From IMG/VR virus record IMGVR_UViG_3300023049_000574, positions 62,001 through 126,000 of that record: a stretch of DNA of 64,000 nucleotides; one strand, given 5' to 3'. This stretch comes from a virus. Of this stretch, positions 43,255-51,193 are shown piece after piece. Under the pieces are notes generated by a model, which ran no database searches, was not told the origin of the DNA, and saw only the letters and a list, made by a program, of their open reading frames with translations. The position numbers and the translations under genes were made by a program. Position 1 is the stretch's first letter. Each line of letters begins with the position of its first letter.

Positions 43255-43569
43255 ATGGGAAATAATATTAAAAAAATAGACATTAAAGAGTTTAGAGAAA
43301 AAGGATACTTACAAGAAGTTAACCGTATGTTTTTACATCCATTGGGATTAGTATTATCAGTATCAGTTGATGATAATGCTAATGAAAAATTAGATGGTAT
43401 TTGGGATTATAGAGATGATGAAGAAGGGATCATTTATGATATAGCTAACTCAGATACAGATAGACAAAATAGATTCAAAAAGAACATATCATTCATCAGC
43501 GATGAGTTAGAAGGAAGAAAGGAAAGGAGAAAGGAAATCCTTGGCTTCGATATAGAAAAAGTAAAATAG
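43255..43569 (+). CDS. Conserved phage protein (LHPLGLxL family, unknown function)
   Basis: A 104-residue protein. IKEFREKGYLQEVNRMFLHP, then LGLVLSVSVDD and IWDYRDDEEGIIYDI, match a widespread but uncharacterised phage/prophage family with exactly these blocks. First gene after tRNA array 1 and possibly transcribed with it. No mechanism known. Confidence 0.7.
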   Translation: MGNNIKKIDIKEFREKGYLQEVNRMFLHPLGLVLSVSVDDNANEKLDGIWDYRDDEEGIIYDIANSDTDRQNRFKKNISFISDELEGRKERRKEILGFDIEKVK

Positions 43570-43571
43570 TT

Positions 43572-44066
43572 ATGGAAGAGTATAATAAAAACACGTATGT
43601 TGAGAATATAAAGATACAAGGTTATCTCACTAAGGAATATGCTATTCATAAAAATGGGGAAGTTAGAGAAAAGATAGATCGTTTAATGGATGTAATTAAC
43701 AACCAAAGAAAAGAAAGAGATATCGAGCGTTGGGAAAATCTTAATATGGAATTCAAAGAACCATGGGATGTTCCTTCGCTTCCGAGAGATGAAGAATTAA
43801 TGAATAATTATGTAATTCCTGCATTATATAGATGTGGTGCTATAGCTAAAAAAGACTTAAAGAAAGACCATTATTATTTCGGGAAGTATAGAAACAGCAA
43901 TTATGGTAAATGGAATGGTGAAAAATTTGAAATACAAAGATATGAATGGAATGTATTAGTTGATGATGATTGTTTTCACTTCGAAGACGATGACGGATTC
44001 GCATTATTTGTTCCTATAAGAGAGGTTACTGAAAAGGAATTCTTAGATAGAGAATTAAATATATAA
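43572..44066 (+). CDS. Hypothetical protein (164 aa)
   Basis: It lies 2 bp after the preceding gene. Tyr/Lys-rich (DHYYFGKYRNSNYGKWNGEK) with a C-terminal acidic segment (DDDCFHFEDDDGFALFVPI). The layout resembles small phage proteins with an SH3-like fold, but the family is not recognised. Confidence 0.55.
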   Translation: MEEYNKNTYVENIKIQGYLTKEYAIHKNGEVREKIDRLMDVINNQRKERDIERWENLNMEFKEPWDVPSLPRDEELMNNYVIPALYRCGAIAKKDLKKDHYYFGKYRNSNYGKWNGEKFEIQRYEWNVLVDDDCFHFEDDDGFALFVPIREVTEKEFLDRELNI

Positions 44067-44083
44067 GAAAAAGAACTTTTATA

Positions 44084-44503
44084 ATGAAGAAGATAAAGAA
44101 TTTCGAAGATTTCATAAACGAATCAATATACGGTGCTGACGTAGCCGATCCTATGGTAGAAAAAGAATGGGATGATCTATACGAAGAAGCCAAAGAAGAA
44201 CCAATTAAATCTAAGATCAAAGAGATGTTAGTTGAGATATATAAAGATAAAGACACTTTAGTTAAAGTTGCAGACCTTTTTGAATGGAGTGATGGATCTA
44301 ATGGTATCATTAACTTCAATGAATTAGACCACTTTTTAACAGACGTAGGATATAAATGCTACGCAGATGATCCTTCTAATATAGAAGACCTAGAAGATTT
44401 CAAAAAATGTATCCTATATGCATATGCTTCTACGGATTTAGGATATAAAGGAGAAAAACATAGAGATCATCAATATGATCCTAATAACGAATTTTCTTGG
44501 TAA
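44084..44503 (+). CDS. Hypothetical protein with MKKIKNFEDFINES tag, EF-hand-like loop
   Basis: A 139-residue acidic protein. MKKIKNFEDFINES is the copy of the tag closest to T4 capsid-targeting sequences (M-K-x-x-x-x-F-I-x-E-S/A). SDGSNGIINFNELDHFL resembles an EF-hand loop in its second half (N-G-x-I-x-F-x-E) but lacks the first acidic ligand, so calcium binding is doubtful. Confidence 0.6.
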   Translation: MKKIKNFEDFINESIYGADVADPMVEKEWDDLYEEAKEEPIKSKIKEMLVEIYKDKDTLVKVADLFEWSDGSNGIINFNELDHFLTDVGYKCYADDPSNIEDLEDFKKCILYAYASTDLGYKGEKHRDHQYDPNNEFSW

Positions 44504-44510
44504 TTTTTAG

Positions 44511-44518
44511 TACTTTTG
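44511..44518 (+). promoter_or_regulatory. TACTTTTG promoter element
   Basis: It matches TAnnTTTG and lies 4 nt before the ATG at 44523, implying a leaderless transcript. Confidence 0.45.
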
Positions 44519-44522
44519 TGTC

Positions 44523-45065
44523 ATGAACACAAAATACGTAGAAACTTATATTAATAATATTCCTTCAGACTTACCTAATATTATTAATTGGGAAGAAAGA
44601 GAAGATGCGCCTAGAAAGGAGATTTTCATGGCAAATGAGGAATTGAGTTATACCTATGGTATGGGTAGAGGAATTAGAACATATGATTCTGTACCCATGA
44701 TACCTTTTGTCAAGGATGTAATGGATAAGATCAATTCGGATTATAACTATAACTTAGATATCTGTTTCTTAAATTATTATAAAAATGAAAAAATGTGGTT
44801 GGGTTGGCACTCTGATGACAGCCCTGAGATCGATCAAACTGAACCTATTGCGGTGGTCAGCATTGGCGCAGAAAGAGATATTTGGGTAAAGACTAAAGAC
44901 TATAAAGGAGTCATTCCTGATGAATGGAGATTTAACCTGAAAAGTGGATCTTTATTCATGATGTTAGCAGGATTTCAAGATAATCATTTACATAAAATTC
45001 CTAAATGGGATAAGAAATGTGATTGGAGAACATCATTAACATTCAGGAAATATAAGAAAATTTAA
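44523..45065 (+). CDS. AlkB-like 2-oxoglutarate/Fe(II) dioxygenase
   Basis: A 180-residue protein. NYYKNEKMWLGWHSDDSPEI carries the H-x-D iron ligands. HKIPKWDKKCDWRTSLTFRK carries the second His and the Arg that binds 2-oxoglutarate. The N-terminal substrate lid (YGMGRGIRTYD) fits AlkB. AlkB enzymes remove alkyl groups from DNA or RNA bases; in phages they may repair genome damage or act on modified RNA. A TACTTTTG element lies 4 nt upstream. Confidence 0.88.
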   Translation: MNTKYVETYINNIPSDLPNIINWEEREDAPRKEIFMANEELSYTYGMGRGIRTYDSVPMIPFVKDVMDKINSDYNYNLDICFLNYYKNEKMWLGWHSDDSPEIDQTEPIAVVSIGAERDIWVKTKDYKGVIPDEWRFNLKSGSLFMMLAGFQDNHLHKIPKWDKKCDWRTSLTFRKYKKI

Positions 45066-45076
45066 TACTTTTTTCT

Positions 45077-45084
45077 TATATTTG
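45077..45084 (+). promoter_or_regulatory. TATATTTG promoter element
   Basis: A TAnnTTTG element 4 nt (TACC) before the ATG at 45089; leaderless geometry. Confidence 0.5.
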
Positions 45085-45088
45085 TACC

Positions 45089-45490
45089 ATGGACATACTA
45101 TTAGACTACACAGGAGAGAAAGGAATCGGCTTTAAAGCTGCTAACTTTTACTTAGAAAACGATCAATCTATCTTCTTGTTAGGATATGATACGTTAGCTG
45201 ATTTATATGTAGTGCTGAATATCAAAGAGAATAACGAAAAGTTCTATTGGTGTCAATGTAAGATTTTCAGAGATGAGAAACACTATGAAGAAATCATCAA
45301 TAATCTAACTCCCGATTCTTTACATCAAGTGACTTCTGTATATCAAGATGGATATCCTGATGGGTTTTTTGATAACGTTAATAAAGTTAATTCACAGAAA
45401 TTGGATTACTTCCTTACTGATTCGACATTAGAACAATACAACTATCTAAAAGATGCGGATTTATATCTAGAACATAGTTATAGTAAGTAG
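45089..45490 (+). CDS. Hypothetical protein (133 aa)
   Basis: Unrecognised family. Strand-helix pattern with FLLGYDTLADLYVVLNIKE and YWCQCKIFRDEKHYEEI. It has its own TATATTTG element immediately upstream. It is followed by 193 bp without a gene. Confidence 0.55.
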   Translation: MDILLDYTGEKGIGFKAANFYLENDQSIFLLGYDTLADLYVVLNIKENNEKFYWCQCKIFRDEKHYEEIINNLTPDSLHQVTSVYQDGYPDGFFDNVNKVNSQKLDYFLTDSTLEQYNYLKDADLYLEHSYSK

Positions 45491-45620
45491 AACTATTAAA
45501 ACCAAGTTTATAATGTGTTTAAAGGTGATAATTTTTTGATTGGTAACAAGCATAAATTCAGGGAAGTAAAATGCTATGTTGATTAACTATTACTAATGTT
45601 TGAATATAAATAATAATGGT

Positions 45621-45628
45621 TATATTTG
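45621..45628 (+). promoter_or_regulatory. TATATTTG promoter in the 45.5-45.7 kb gap
   Basis: The 193-bp gap 45491-45683 holds this TAnnTTTG element 55 nt before the ATG at 45684 and AT-rich sequence (TTTATATAAT) close to the start. I see no ORF or tRNA in the gap. Confidence 0.5.
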
Positions 45629-45683
45629 TATAAATTATAATAAAAGGTGCAACATTATAATATAATAAACTTTATATAATATT

Positions 45684-46031
45684 ATGACTTTTTTAACTTT
45701 TTTACACACATTAATAGATATTTTCCTACTTATTGTAGCACCTTTGATGATACTTTCATACGAAGTATTAACGTTCAGTGATAAGATAATAGGAAAGACT
45801 AATGAGGACGGAGTAGTTTCGCCTTTTTATTCTATGTGCGAATCTATGTATTTGTTATGGATTGTAATGGCTTATTTGTTCTTAGAGAATAGAAACGCAG
45901 TAATAATATTAGTGTTAATCAGTATTTTAGGAATCTTCTTTGGGAAGTATAAAGCCTTTAATATCTTTGATAATATCTTATCTATAATAATAGTACTTTA
46001 TGTAGTAATATTGAACTTTAAATATTTTTAA
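45684..46031 (+). CDS. Membrane protein with three or four transmembrane segments
   Basis: A 115-residue, very hydrophobic protein: LHTLIDIFLLIVAPLMILSY, then YLLWIVMAYLFL, VIILVLISILGIFF and IIIVLYVVIL. Short length and topology would fit a holin or an ion-channel-like protein, but nothing specific is visible. It has a separate promoter. Confidence 0.6.
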   Translation: MTFLTFLHTLIDIFLLIVAPLMILSYEVLTFSDKIIGKTNEDGVVSPFYSMCESMYLLWIVMAYLFLENRNAVIILVLISILGIFFGKYKAFNIFDNILSIIIVLYVVILNFKYF

Positions 46032-46049
46032 ACTAAGAACCTAGAAAAC

Positions 46050-46649
46050 ATGATTACAAGTATATCGAAAGAATTGAACCCAATTGAAATACCTTTCTTT
46101 GAGGGTGAGGTTAGTATGCTACCTTTTGATTTAAGTGATTTATCAACTCTACCTATAGAGTTTAGACAGACAGCAAAACAAATGATTAAAAACTTACCGA
46201 ATAAGGTAGGAGAGGCGTTCTTAACTATACATGGAAAGTTTGTTAAAAAAACTAAAACATTAAGACGTGGCGCACCCCATATCGATGGTAACTATTTAAA
46301 AGAAGTTGCTTCTTGGGGAAATGGTGGTGGAAACGGATGGAAGGTCGGTGAAAATGGTATGCAGTTAACAAGTAAAGAACACGCTATTTCTTACGAGAAT
46401 AAGAAAGGTGGGATGTTAATTGCTTCTGATTACTCGGCTTGTAAAGGATGGAATGGTGTATTTAATGATAAAGCAGGAGTCGGAGGCGATTGTAGCCATT
46501 TAAACTTAGATGATGGTTTTATGTTAGAAGCTAATAAAGTATATTATAGTAACTCTCAGTTCGTACATGAAAGTCTACCATTAGATAAAGACGTACATAG
46601 AGTTATGTATAGAATCACATTACCTATTGAACACGAATTTAAAGCATAG
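46050..46649 (+). CDS. Putative 2-oxoglutarate/Fe(II)-type oxygenase
   Basis: A 199-residue protein. RRGAPHIDGNY could give an H-x-D iron pair and FVHESLPLDKDVHRVMYRI the second His and the 2-oxoglutarate Arg, with about 100 residues between as in this superfamily. The glycine-rich middle (WGNGGGNGWKVGENG) is unusual. Assignment is moderate to low; the pattern could also be cupin-like. Confidence 0.5.
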   Translation: MITSISKELNPIEIPFFEGEVSMLPFDLSDLSTLPIEFRQTAKQMIKNLPNKVGEAFLTIHGKFVKKTKTLRRGAPHIDGNYLKEVASWGNGGGNGWKVGENGMQLTSKEHAISYENKKGGMLIASDYSACKGWNGVFNDKAGVGGDCSHLNLDDGFMLEANKVYYSNSQFVHESLPLDKDVHRVMYRITLPIEHEFKA

Positions 46650-46653
46650 TAAT

Positions 46654-47010
46654 ATGAAAGTAACAATAGATAGAACGTTTAATTATGGTTTTAGGCAAAT
46701 ATGGCTCAGAAAGGATTTTGAGCTTCCCTACACCCCTTTCTATGGTATGTGGATCATAGATCAAGATAATGACCAAGAAATCAGTTTAGAACTAGTTAAT
46801 AACAGCTATGTAGCTACTATGATCAACTATTACCCAACAGAAGAAAAAACTACTATTGATATTAGGGAGGTTTGGAAACAGCCTGTAACAGAAGAAACAG
46901 TTGATGATATATTAGAAAGTTATACTAAGGCGGGTTGGGAAAGAATGGATCTTACTGATGCTGAGGAAATGAAAGAATTTATGCACGAACAATATTTAAA
47001 AACCAAGTAA
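46654..47010 (+). CDS. Hypothetical protein (118 aa)
   Basis: From the ATG at 46654 (MKVTIDRTFNYGFRQIW). A frame start at 46627 would overlap the previous gene. It contains a beta-rich body and C-terminal helix ending MHEQYLKTK; family unknown. TAATG-coupled to the next gene. Confidence 0.5.
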   Translation: MKVTIDRTFNYGFRQIWLRKDFELPYTPFYGMWIIDQDNDQEISLELVNNSYVATMINYYPTEEKTTIDIREVWKQPVTEETVDDILESYTKAGWERMDLTDAEEMKEFMHEQYLKTK

Positions 47011-47567
47011 TGGGAAAATTAGACATAAGAATGGATGAAATACTTGATAGTATTTCTGAAAACGGAATAAATAATTTATCAAAAGAAGATAAGTTATTTT
47101 TAAAATATGAATCAGATGGAATGGATTATCAAAGTATAATCTATAAAATACATATAGAACTTAATCCTAAAGCAGAAGAAGAAAGGAAGATTAGTAATGA
47201 TATACTTAATATTTGTTTTCCTACTCCTGAGGAAGAAGGAACAACAGAGGATGAATTTCTTTATCGTTATAAATTGAGTGGTAAAATATATGCTTCTCTT
47301 GGTGAGAATTGGACTGAGGGGGAATATGATTTTAATTTAGGTCCTTCAACAACGAGAAACAAGTTGAGTGATGCTATTTTTATTGACGAATATTTAAAAG
47401 ATATTTGCCGAAAAATAAACATTAGTGAAAACACATTTGATGTTGGTATCGCTGAAAACGTTCATATGATATATGCTAATTCTGAGGACGAAGCTAAAAA
47501 AATAATTGGTCTTATTTTAAAGGAGATCAAAGCTGATGGATTTGAAATTGAATACGCAAAGACATGA
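47010..47567 (+). CDS. Protein with N-terminal DUF6576-like motif
   Basis: A 185-residue protein. IRMDEILDSISENGINNLSK near the N-terminus is a DUF6576-like motif, here at the start of a protein rather than its end. The rest is unrecognised, ending in a ferredoxin-like pattern (ANSEDEAKKIIGLILKEIK). It overlaps the next gene by 4 bp. Confidence 0.55.
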   Translation: MGKLDIRMDEILDSISENGINNLSKEDKLFLKYESDGMDYQSIIYKIHIELNPKAEEERKISNDILNICFPTPEEEGTTEDEFLYRYKLSGKIYASLGENWTEGEYDFNLGPSTTRNKLSDAIFIDEYLKDICRKINISENTFDVGIAENVHMIYANSEDEAKKIIGLILKEIKADGFEIEYAKT

Positions 47568-47920
47568 TAAGAGAAGACTCAAAATATGTAGTTAAAGATC
47601 TTGGTTTAAAAGATATTGAATATTATGATGCTACTATCGATTATAAAACTAAACTAATCGCTTTGATTAAGTTTATCAGTGATAAAAAGGCTTGGTATTA
47701 TATATGTGATGATTTTATTGTAGCTTATCATAAGAAAGAAGGTATAGTGATTAGTACAAGTGATGTAGTAGATTCGTTATCTATTCCCGATATTAGGAAT
47801 AAGCTATCCCCTATTACACATATGATCTCTTTGTTGAAGATAGATAATTGTCCTCAGGGATATATTAAGGATTCAATTAAGTCAGCAGAGAAGGCAGTAA
47901 AAGATTTAGCACAGTTTTAG
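47564..47920 (+). CDS. Hypothetical protein (118 aa)
   Basis: Coupled to the preceding gene by ATGA. Mixed alpha/beta; a His-kinase-dimerisation-like helix pattern (DIRNKLSPITHMISLL) is present in the C-terminal half but there is no kinase domain, so I do not assign a function. Confidence 0.5.
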   Translation: MIREDSKYVVKDLGLKDIEYYDATIDYKTKLIALIKFISDKKAWYYICDDFIVAYHKKEGIVISTSDVVDSLSIPDIRNKLSPITHMISLLKIDNCPQGYIKDSIKSAEKAVKDLAQF

Positions 47921-47968
47921 TAAACTTTTGATAAGTTTTTCAATAAGATATTTAAAAGAAATATAGAT

Positions 47969-48541
47969 TTGGAACTACTTATTATTACAGGAATGCCCTA
48001 TTCGGGAAAAGGCACACAATGCGAATTTTTAAACGACTACTTAGGATATAAGCATATCTCTATGGGAGATGTTTGTAGAGCAGAAAAAGAAAAAGGAACA
48101 GAACTCGGTAGAATAATGTCTGAGTATCATGAAAAGGGTAACTTAGTTCCTAATAAATATATCGAAGAAATATTTGAAAATCTTATTATAGATAATATTG
48201 ATGAAAAAGGAATCATCTTAGATGGACACCCTAGAACACTTTCACAAGTAGATCAGATAGTTAGTATGATCGATAAAATTCACGTACAGAACGTAATCAA
48301 TATTGATGTTGAAGAAACAACTCTTTTAGAAAGAGCTAAAGAACGAGCTAAAAATTCTGATCGCCCTGATGATAAAAACCCCGCCATTCATCTAAAGCGA
48401 ATAGAAGTATTTAAAGAAAGCACTCTACCTGCAGTTGAATATATGAGTAAAATAATGCCATTTGTGAACATTGATGGTAATGGATCAGTTGAAGAAACAA
48501 GAGAGAAGATAAAAGAAAACATATTTATCTTTGAGGATTAA
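47969..48541 (+). CDS. Adenylate kinase-like nucleoside monophosphate kinase
   Basis: A 190-residue protein from TTG at 47969. ITGMPYSGKGTQCEFL is the P-loop, ISMGDVCRAE is the NMP-binding block, LDGHPRTLSQV matches the family D-G-F/Y-P-R segment, and SDRPDDKNPAIHLKRIEVF is the lid/Arg region. It lacks a zinc lid (short-type). It supplies nucleoside diphosphates, typical of phage nucleotide metabolism. Confidence 0.88.
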   Translation: MELLIITGMPYSGKGTQCEFLNDYLGYKHISMGDVCRAEKEKGTELGRIMSEYHEKGNLVPNKYIEEIFENLIIDNIDEKGIILDGHPRTLSQVDQIVSMIDKIHVQNVINIDVEETTLLERAKERAKNSDRPDDKNPAIHLKRIEVFKESTLPAVEYMSKIMPFVNIDGNGSVEETREKIKENIFIFED

Positions 48542-48547
48542 TATATA
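48538..48547 (+). promoter_or_regulatory. TTAATATATA start-proximal box
   Basis: It ends 4 nt (CTCT) before the ATG at 48552 and overlaps the stop codon of the adenylate kinase gene. Confidence 0.5.
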
Positions 48548-48551
48548 CTCT

Positions 48552-49364
48552 ATGAAGTATATAAATAAATTCAATGAAAAGGTAACCGCAGCATTATTAC
48601 CCACTGAACTAAGACATAAAAACCTTTTATATCATTCTACTGATTTAGAATCATTTAAGAAAATCATAGAAAGTGATAAATTATACGGAACAGTTCAGTA
48701 TGATTGGGGCATATCTACTTCTAGAAATAAACATTATGCTTTTGGGAGAAACGACACTGATTATGATGTGATACATGACGGTGGTGATGTTCAATTAATA
48801 TTAGATCGAGATTTAGTTAAAAGACACCATAAAATAAAGGCTTATGATTGGGAAGAATTTAAAACAACTAAAGGTAAAACAGGTGTATATCATGATTATA
48901 TACAAGCAGAAGATAAGATATTAGCTAATTCATTAAAAAATGTAACGAAATATATAGTAGGTATTCATATAGTTAAAGACAAATTTATTGATGATATATT
49001 TGAAGACCCAATTATTAAAGACAAACTTTTAAGTAAGGATATAGTTGTGTTTAATGAAGATTGGGAAATAATATTTAATAGCAAAGTTAAAAATACTGAT
49101 ACCGAATTCGAAAAAATTAAAGATTCTAAATTCAATAGATTACCTGATTTAACTTTATCGGAAATAGTAAATAATTGGGATGACGTTAAAGACATAGAAG
49201 ATGATAATATTGAAACTATTAAATATTATGTAGACAACAAAGAACTATTACCTAAACAAATTCTAACATATGACAAAAAGGGATTATCTGATGGTTATCA
49301 TAGACTGATAGCTATGAAGATAGTAGGTGTAGATAAGTTTAGGTATAAAATTGATAATTGGTAA
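48552..49364 (+). CDS. ART-like domain plus ParB-like tail, MKYINKFNE tag
   Basis: A 270-residue protein; the start at 48552 is preferred to 48531 because it follows the start-proximal box and gives the tag MKYINKFNEK. LLYHSTDLESFKKIIES (about 25-41) and YDWGISTSRNKHYAFG match an ART-like opening. The C-terminus LPKQILTYDKKGLSDGYHRL (H and R in D-G-x-H-R) resembles the ParB/Srx-fold nucleotide-binding motif, an unusual combination. A fusion of two effector-like domains is possible; both are by motif only. Confidence 0.6.
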   Translation: MKYINKFNEKVTAALLPTELRHKNLLYHSTDLESFKKIIESDKLYGTVQYDWGISTSRNKHYAFGRNDTDYDVIHDGGDVQLILDRDLVKRHHKIKAYDWEEFKTTKGKTGVYHDYIQAEDKILANSLKNVTKYIVGIHIVKDKFIDDIFEDPIIKDKLLSKDIVVFNEDWEIIFNSKVKNTDTEFEKIKDSKFNRLPDLTLSEIVNNWDDVKDIEDDNIETIKYYVDNKELLPKQILTYDKKGLSDGYHRLIAMKIVGVDKFRYKIDNW

Positions 49365-49372
49365 TTAATTCT

Positions 49373-49380
49373 TATATTTG
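49373..49380 (+). promoter_or_regulatory. TATATTTG promoter element
   Basis: A TAnnTTTG element 5 nt before the ATG at 49386; leaderless geometry. Confidence 0.5.
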
Positions 49381-49385
49381 TTTTT

Positions 49386-49700
49386 ATGAAAGTATATATA
49401 GCAAGTCCTTACACTAAGGGCGACACTGCAATAAACGTTAAACGACAATTAGATACATTTGATATACTAATGGATAAGGGATATTTTCCTTTTGCTCCAT
49501 TGTATAGTCATTTCCAACATATGGCACACCCAAGACCATACGAAGATTGGATGACATATGATTTAGAATGGATATTAGTGTGTGATTGTGTACTACGTTT
49601 AGATGGCGAAAGTAGTGGTGCGGATAGAGAAGTCGCACATGCTAAAGAACACGGAATCCCCGTGTATTATTCATTAGAAGAATTATACGCAGCTACTTAA
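49386..49700 (+). CDS. DUF4406 / nucleoside 2-deoxyribosyltransferase-like protein
   Basis: A 104-residue protein. MKVYIASPYTKGD, WMTYDLEWILVCDCVLRLDG and GADREVAHAKEHGIPVYYSL match the DUF4406 group of the nucleoside 2-deoxyribosyltransferase fold, with the catalytic-type Asp/Glu in D-x-x-x-x-D and E-V-A-H. The role may be cleavage or transfer of nucleoside N-glycosidic bonds. A TATATTTG element ends 5 nt before the ATG. Shares TAATG with the next gene. Confidence 0.75.
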   Translation: MKVYIASPYTKGDTAINVKRQLDTFDILMDKGYFPFAPLYSHFQHMAHPRPYEDWMTYDLEWILVCDCVLRLDGESSGADREVAHAKEHGIPVYYSLEELYAAT

Positions 49701-50122
49701 TGGATCTAACTAAATATAATAACGATCTAAGTGATGTCACTGATTATTTATCAGAACTAGGATTATCTAAGTTAAAGGATAAACATGATGGTAGATACAA
49801 TAAATATAGTGTTCCTAAAGCAGACTTCGAAATACATGTATATAGTTTTATAAAGCAAGGTGACTCAGATTTATTTAAATATTGTGGTGATGAATTATTA
49901 ACTTTAGATATTGTTAGAAGGTTCATGAATATAAGTCATGAAGAATCCAAAGAATTCACAAAAGATATTAAAAGAGATATCCATATCATTAATATAATAC
50001 CTAAAGGATCTAGAGCAGGAATGGTTACTATAACCAATCTAGAAGATTTAGATAACTACTTAGTGGAATATATTCCTTTTTATAAAAGGGATACTAGAAT
50101 AAATAATATTTTAAAATTATAA
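49700..50122 (+). CDS. Hypothetical protein with RDTRINNIL tail
   Basis: A 140-residue protein TAATG-coupled to DUF4406. Unrecognised family; ends FYKRDTRINNILKL, a copy of the C-terminal tail. It abuts the next gene, which carries the same tail. Confidence 0.55.
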   Translation: MDLTKYNNDLSDVTDYLSELGLSKLKDKHDGRYNKYSVPKADFEIHVYSFIKQGDSDLFKYCGDELLTLDIVRRFMNISHEESKEFTKDIKRDIHIINIIPKGSRAGMVTITNLEDLDNYLVEYIPFYKRDTRINNILKL

Positions 50123-50800
50123 ATGGATTTTTTCAAATTAATTTCAAGAGAAAATGTAGGTAAGACTTTCCATATTAAGTTCTTACCCGCTATTGGATCA
50201 GATGATATAATAGATAACTATCCTGTACCTTTTGGTAAGTATCATAAACAAATATACGTTTCTAATGCTATGGTTAACGGAGAGTTTAAACAACTTGTAT
50301 ATAATCAAGTGATGAGGGACTTTTTACAAATATTCTTTCTTGGGACGAGGGGATATATCATCCATCCTGATCCTGAAAAATTAGATTGTGATATAACATA
50401 TAATCATCATAGAATAAATACTACTCTTGAAAACGTATATTTAGATTTAGAGAATAGATATGATGTTACAAGAGATGAGTTAATATATGTTGACTATCCT
50501 GATAATGTACACCCATTTAATATATTATATCCTGCTAATAATGAATATATAATTAATCCTTATAGCTTTAAACTTACTGTAAGGGAGATAACTCTTTTTG
50601 GAACAAGTGGTTTATTAGATTTGGGAAAAATCGAAACGGTTAAATATGATCCTAATTTAATAATTAAAGATCAGAGTGATTCTACTATTAACGAAGCAAA
50701 CGATTTTATGAAAAGCAAACCTAGTTTAGAAGGATTGGCTAAGTATTATGTGGAAGCATACCACAGAGATAAATTCATCGATGATGTTTTAGAAGGTTAA
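50123..50800 (+). CDS. Hypothetical protein with RDKFIDDVL tail
   Basis: A 225-residue protein directly after the preceding stop. Mixed beta/alpha; NAMVNGEFKQLVYNQVMRDF and YPDNVHPFNILYPANNEYI are not diagnostic. It ends YHRDKFIDDVLEG, a C-terminal tail copy. It is followed by the 50.8-51.2 kb non-coding region. Confidence 0.55.
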   Translation: MDFFKLISRENVGKTFHIKFLPAIGSDDIIDNYPVPFGKYHKQIYVSNAMVNGEFKQLVYNQVMRDFLQIFFLGTRGYIIHPDPEKLDCDITYNHHRINTTLENVYLDLENRYDVTRDELIYVDYPDNVHPFNILYPANNEYIINPYSFKLTVREITLFGTSGLLDLGKIETVKYDPNLIIKDQSDSTINEANDFMKSKPSLEGLAKYYVEAYHRDKFIDDVLEG

Positions 50801-50890
50801 TTAGAATAAGATATGATGAAAAAGATACTATTAAAAAATATCTTAAAAATTTATTGAATATTAAATAAATTTTCTTATATTTACAGTCCT

Positions 50891-50990
50891 AATAAAAAGA
50901 GGTAAAGTAGAAACTTCTTATTCTGACTTTTTAATAAGGAGGAATATTGTATAGAATGCTAGAGTAAACTAGAAATCTCTTTTTATTTTT
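50891..50990 (+). ncRNA. Candidate structured RNA between coding genes and tRNA array 2
   Basis: An 11-bp perfect inverted repeat (AATAAAAAGAG at 50891 and CTCTTTTTATT at 50977) encloses about 75 nt holding a second stem (CTTCTTATT / AATAAGGAG, one wobble) and a possible small CTAG hairpin, giving a three-way-junction layout ending in a T-rich tract. A TATATTTA promoter-like element lies just upstream near 50873. No known RNA family recognised. Confidence 0.45.
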
Positions 50991-51030
50991 AAACTTTATT
51001 ATATTTACATCCTATAAGGAGAAGAAAACT

Positions 51031-51040
51031 TTTATATATA
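51031..51040 (+). promoter_or_regulatory. TTTATATATA box before mini-ORF B
   Basis: The box is 5 nt before the ATG at 51046. It mirrors the box before mini-ORF A. Confidence 0.5.
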
Positions 51041-51045
51041 CAACA

Positions 51046-51117
51046 ATGACAACATTAAATAACATAGCAATTATAGCGAGAGCGAGAGCTTTTAACAGAC
51101 CCCGAATTGGAGTGTGA
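51046..51117 (+). CDS. Mini-ORF B (23 aa), putative leader peptide of tRNA array 2
   Basis: It encodes a peptide ending ARARAFNRPRIGV, with four Arg codons (AGA x3, CGA). Its last codons include CCGAATTGGAG (51102-51112), of which CCGAATTG pairs perfectly with CAATTCGG in the 5' arm of the following terminator. This is the same architecture as mini-ORF A. Confidence 0.5.
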   Translation: MTTLNNIAIIARARAFNRPRIGV

Positions 51118-51144
51118 CTATAATTAATATGTCAATTTTTAAAA

Positions 51145-51179
51145 CCTCAATTCGGATTTCCGAGTTGAGGTTTTTTTTT
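51145..51179 (+). terminator. Attenuator-type terminator before tRNA array 2
   Basis: CCTCAATTCGG, loop ATTT, CCGAGTTGAGG (11 bp, one wobble) followed by nine T. A perfect intrinsic terminator placed 28 bp after mini-ORF B; it would stop transcription into the tRNAs unless the alternative hairpin forms. Confidence 0.85.
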
Positions 51180-51193
51180 GTTATAGATCATCG

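Noticed and set aside
44084-44503. Genuine EF-hand calcium-binding site
   Set aside because: Only the second half of the loop matches (N-G-x-I-x-F-x-E); the first acidic ligands are missing.
50870-50990. Hammerhead or other known self-cleaving ribozyme
   Set aside because: The hammerhead core (CTGANGA ... GAAA) is not present; the region is kept only as an unclassified structured RNA.
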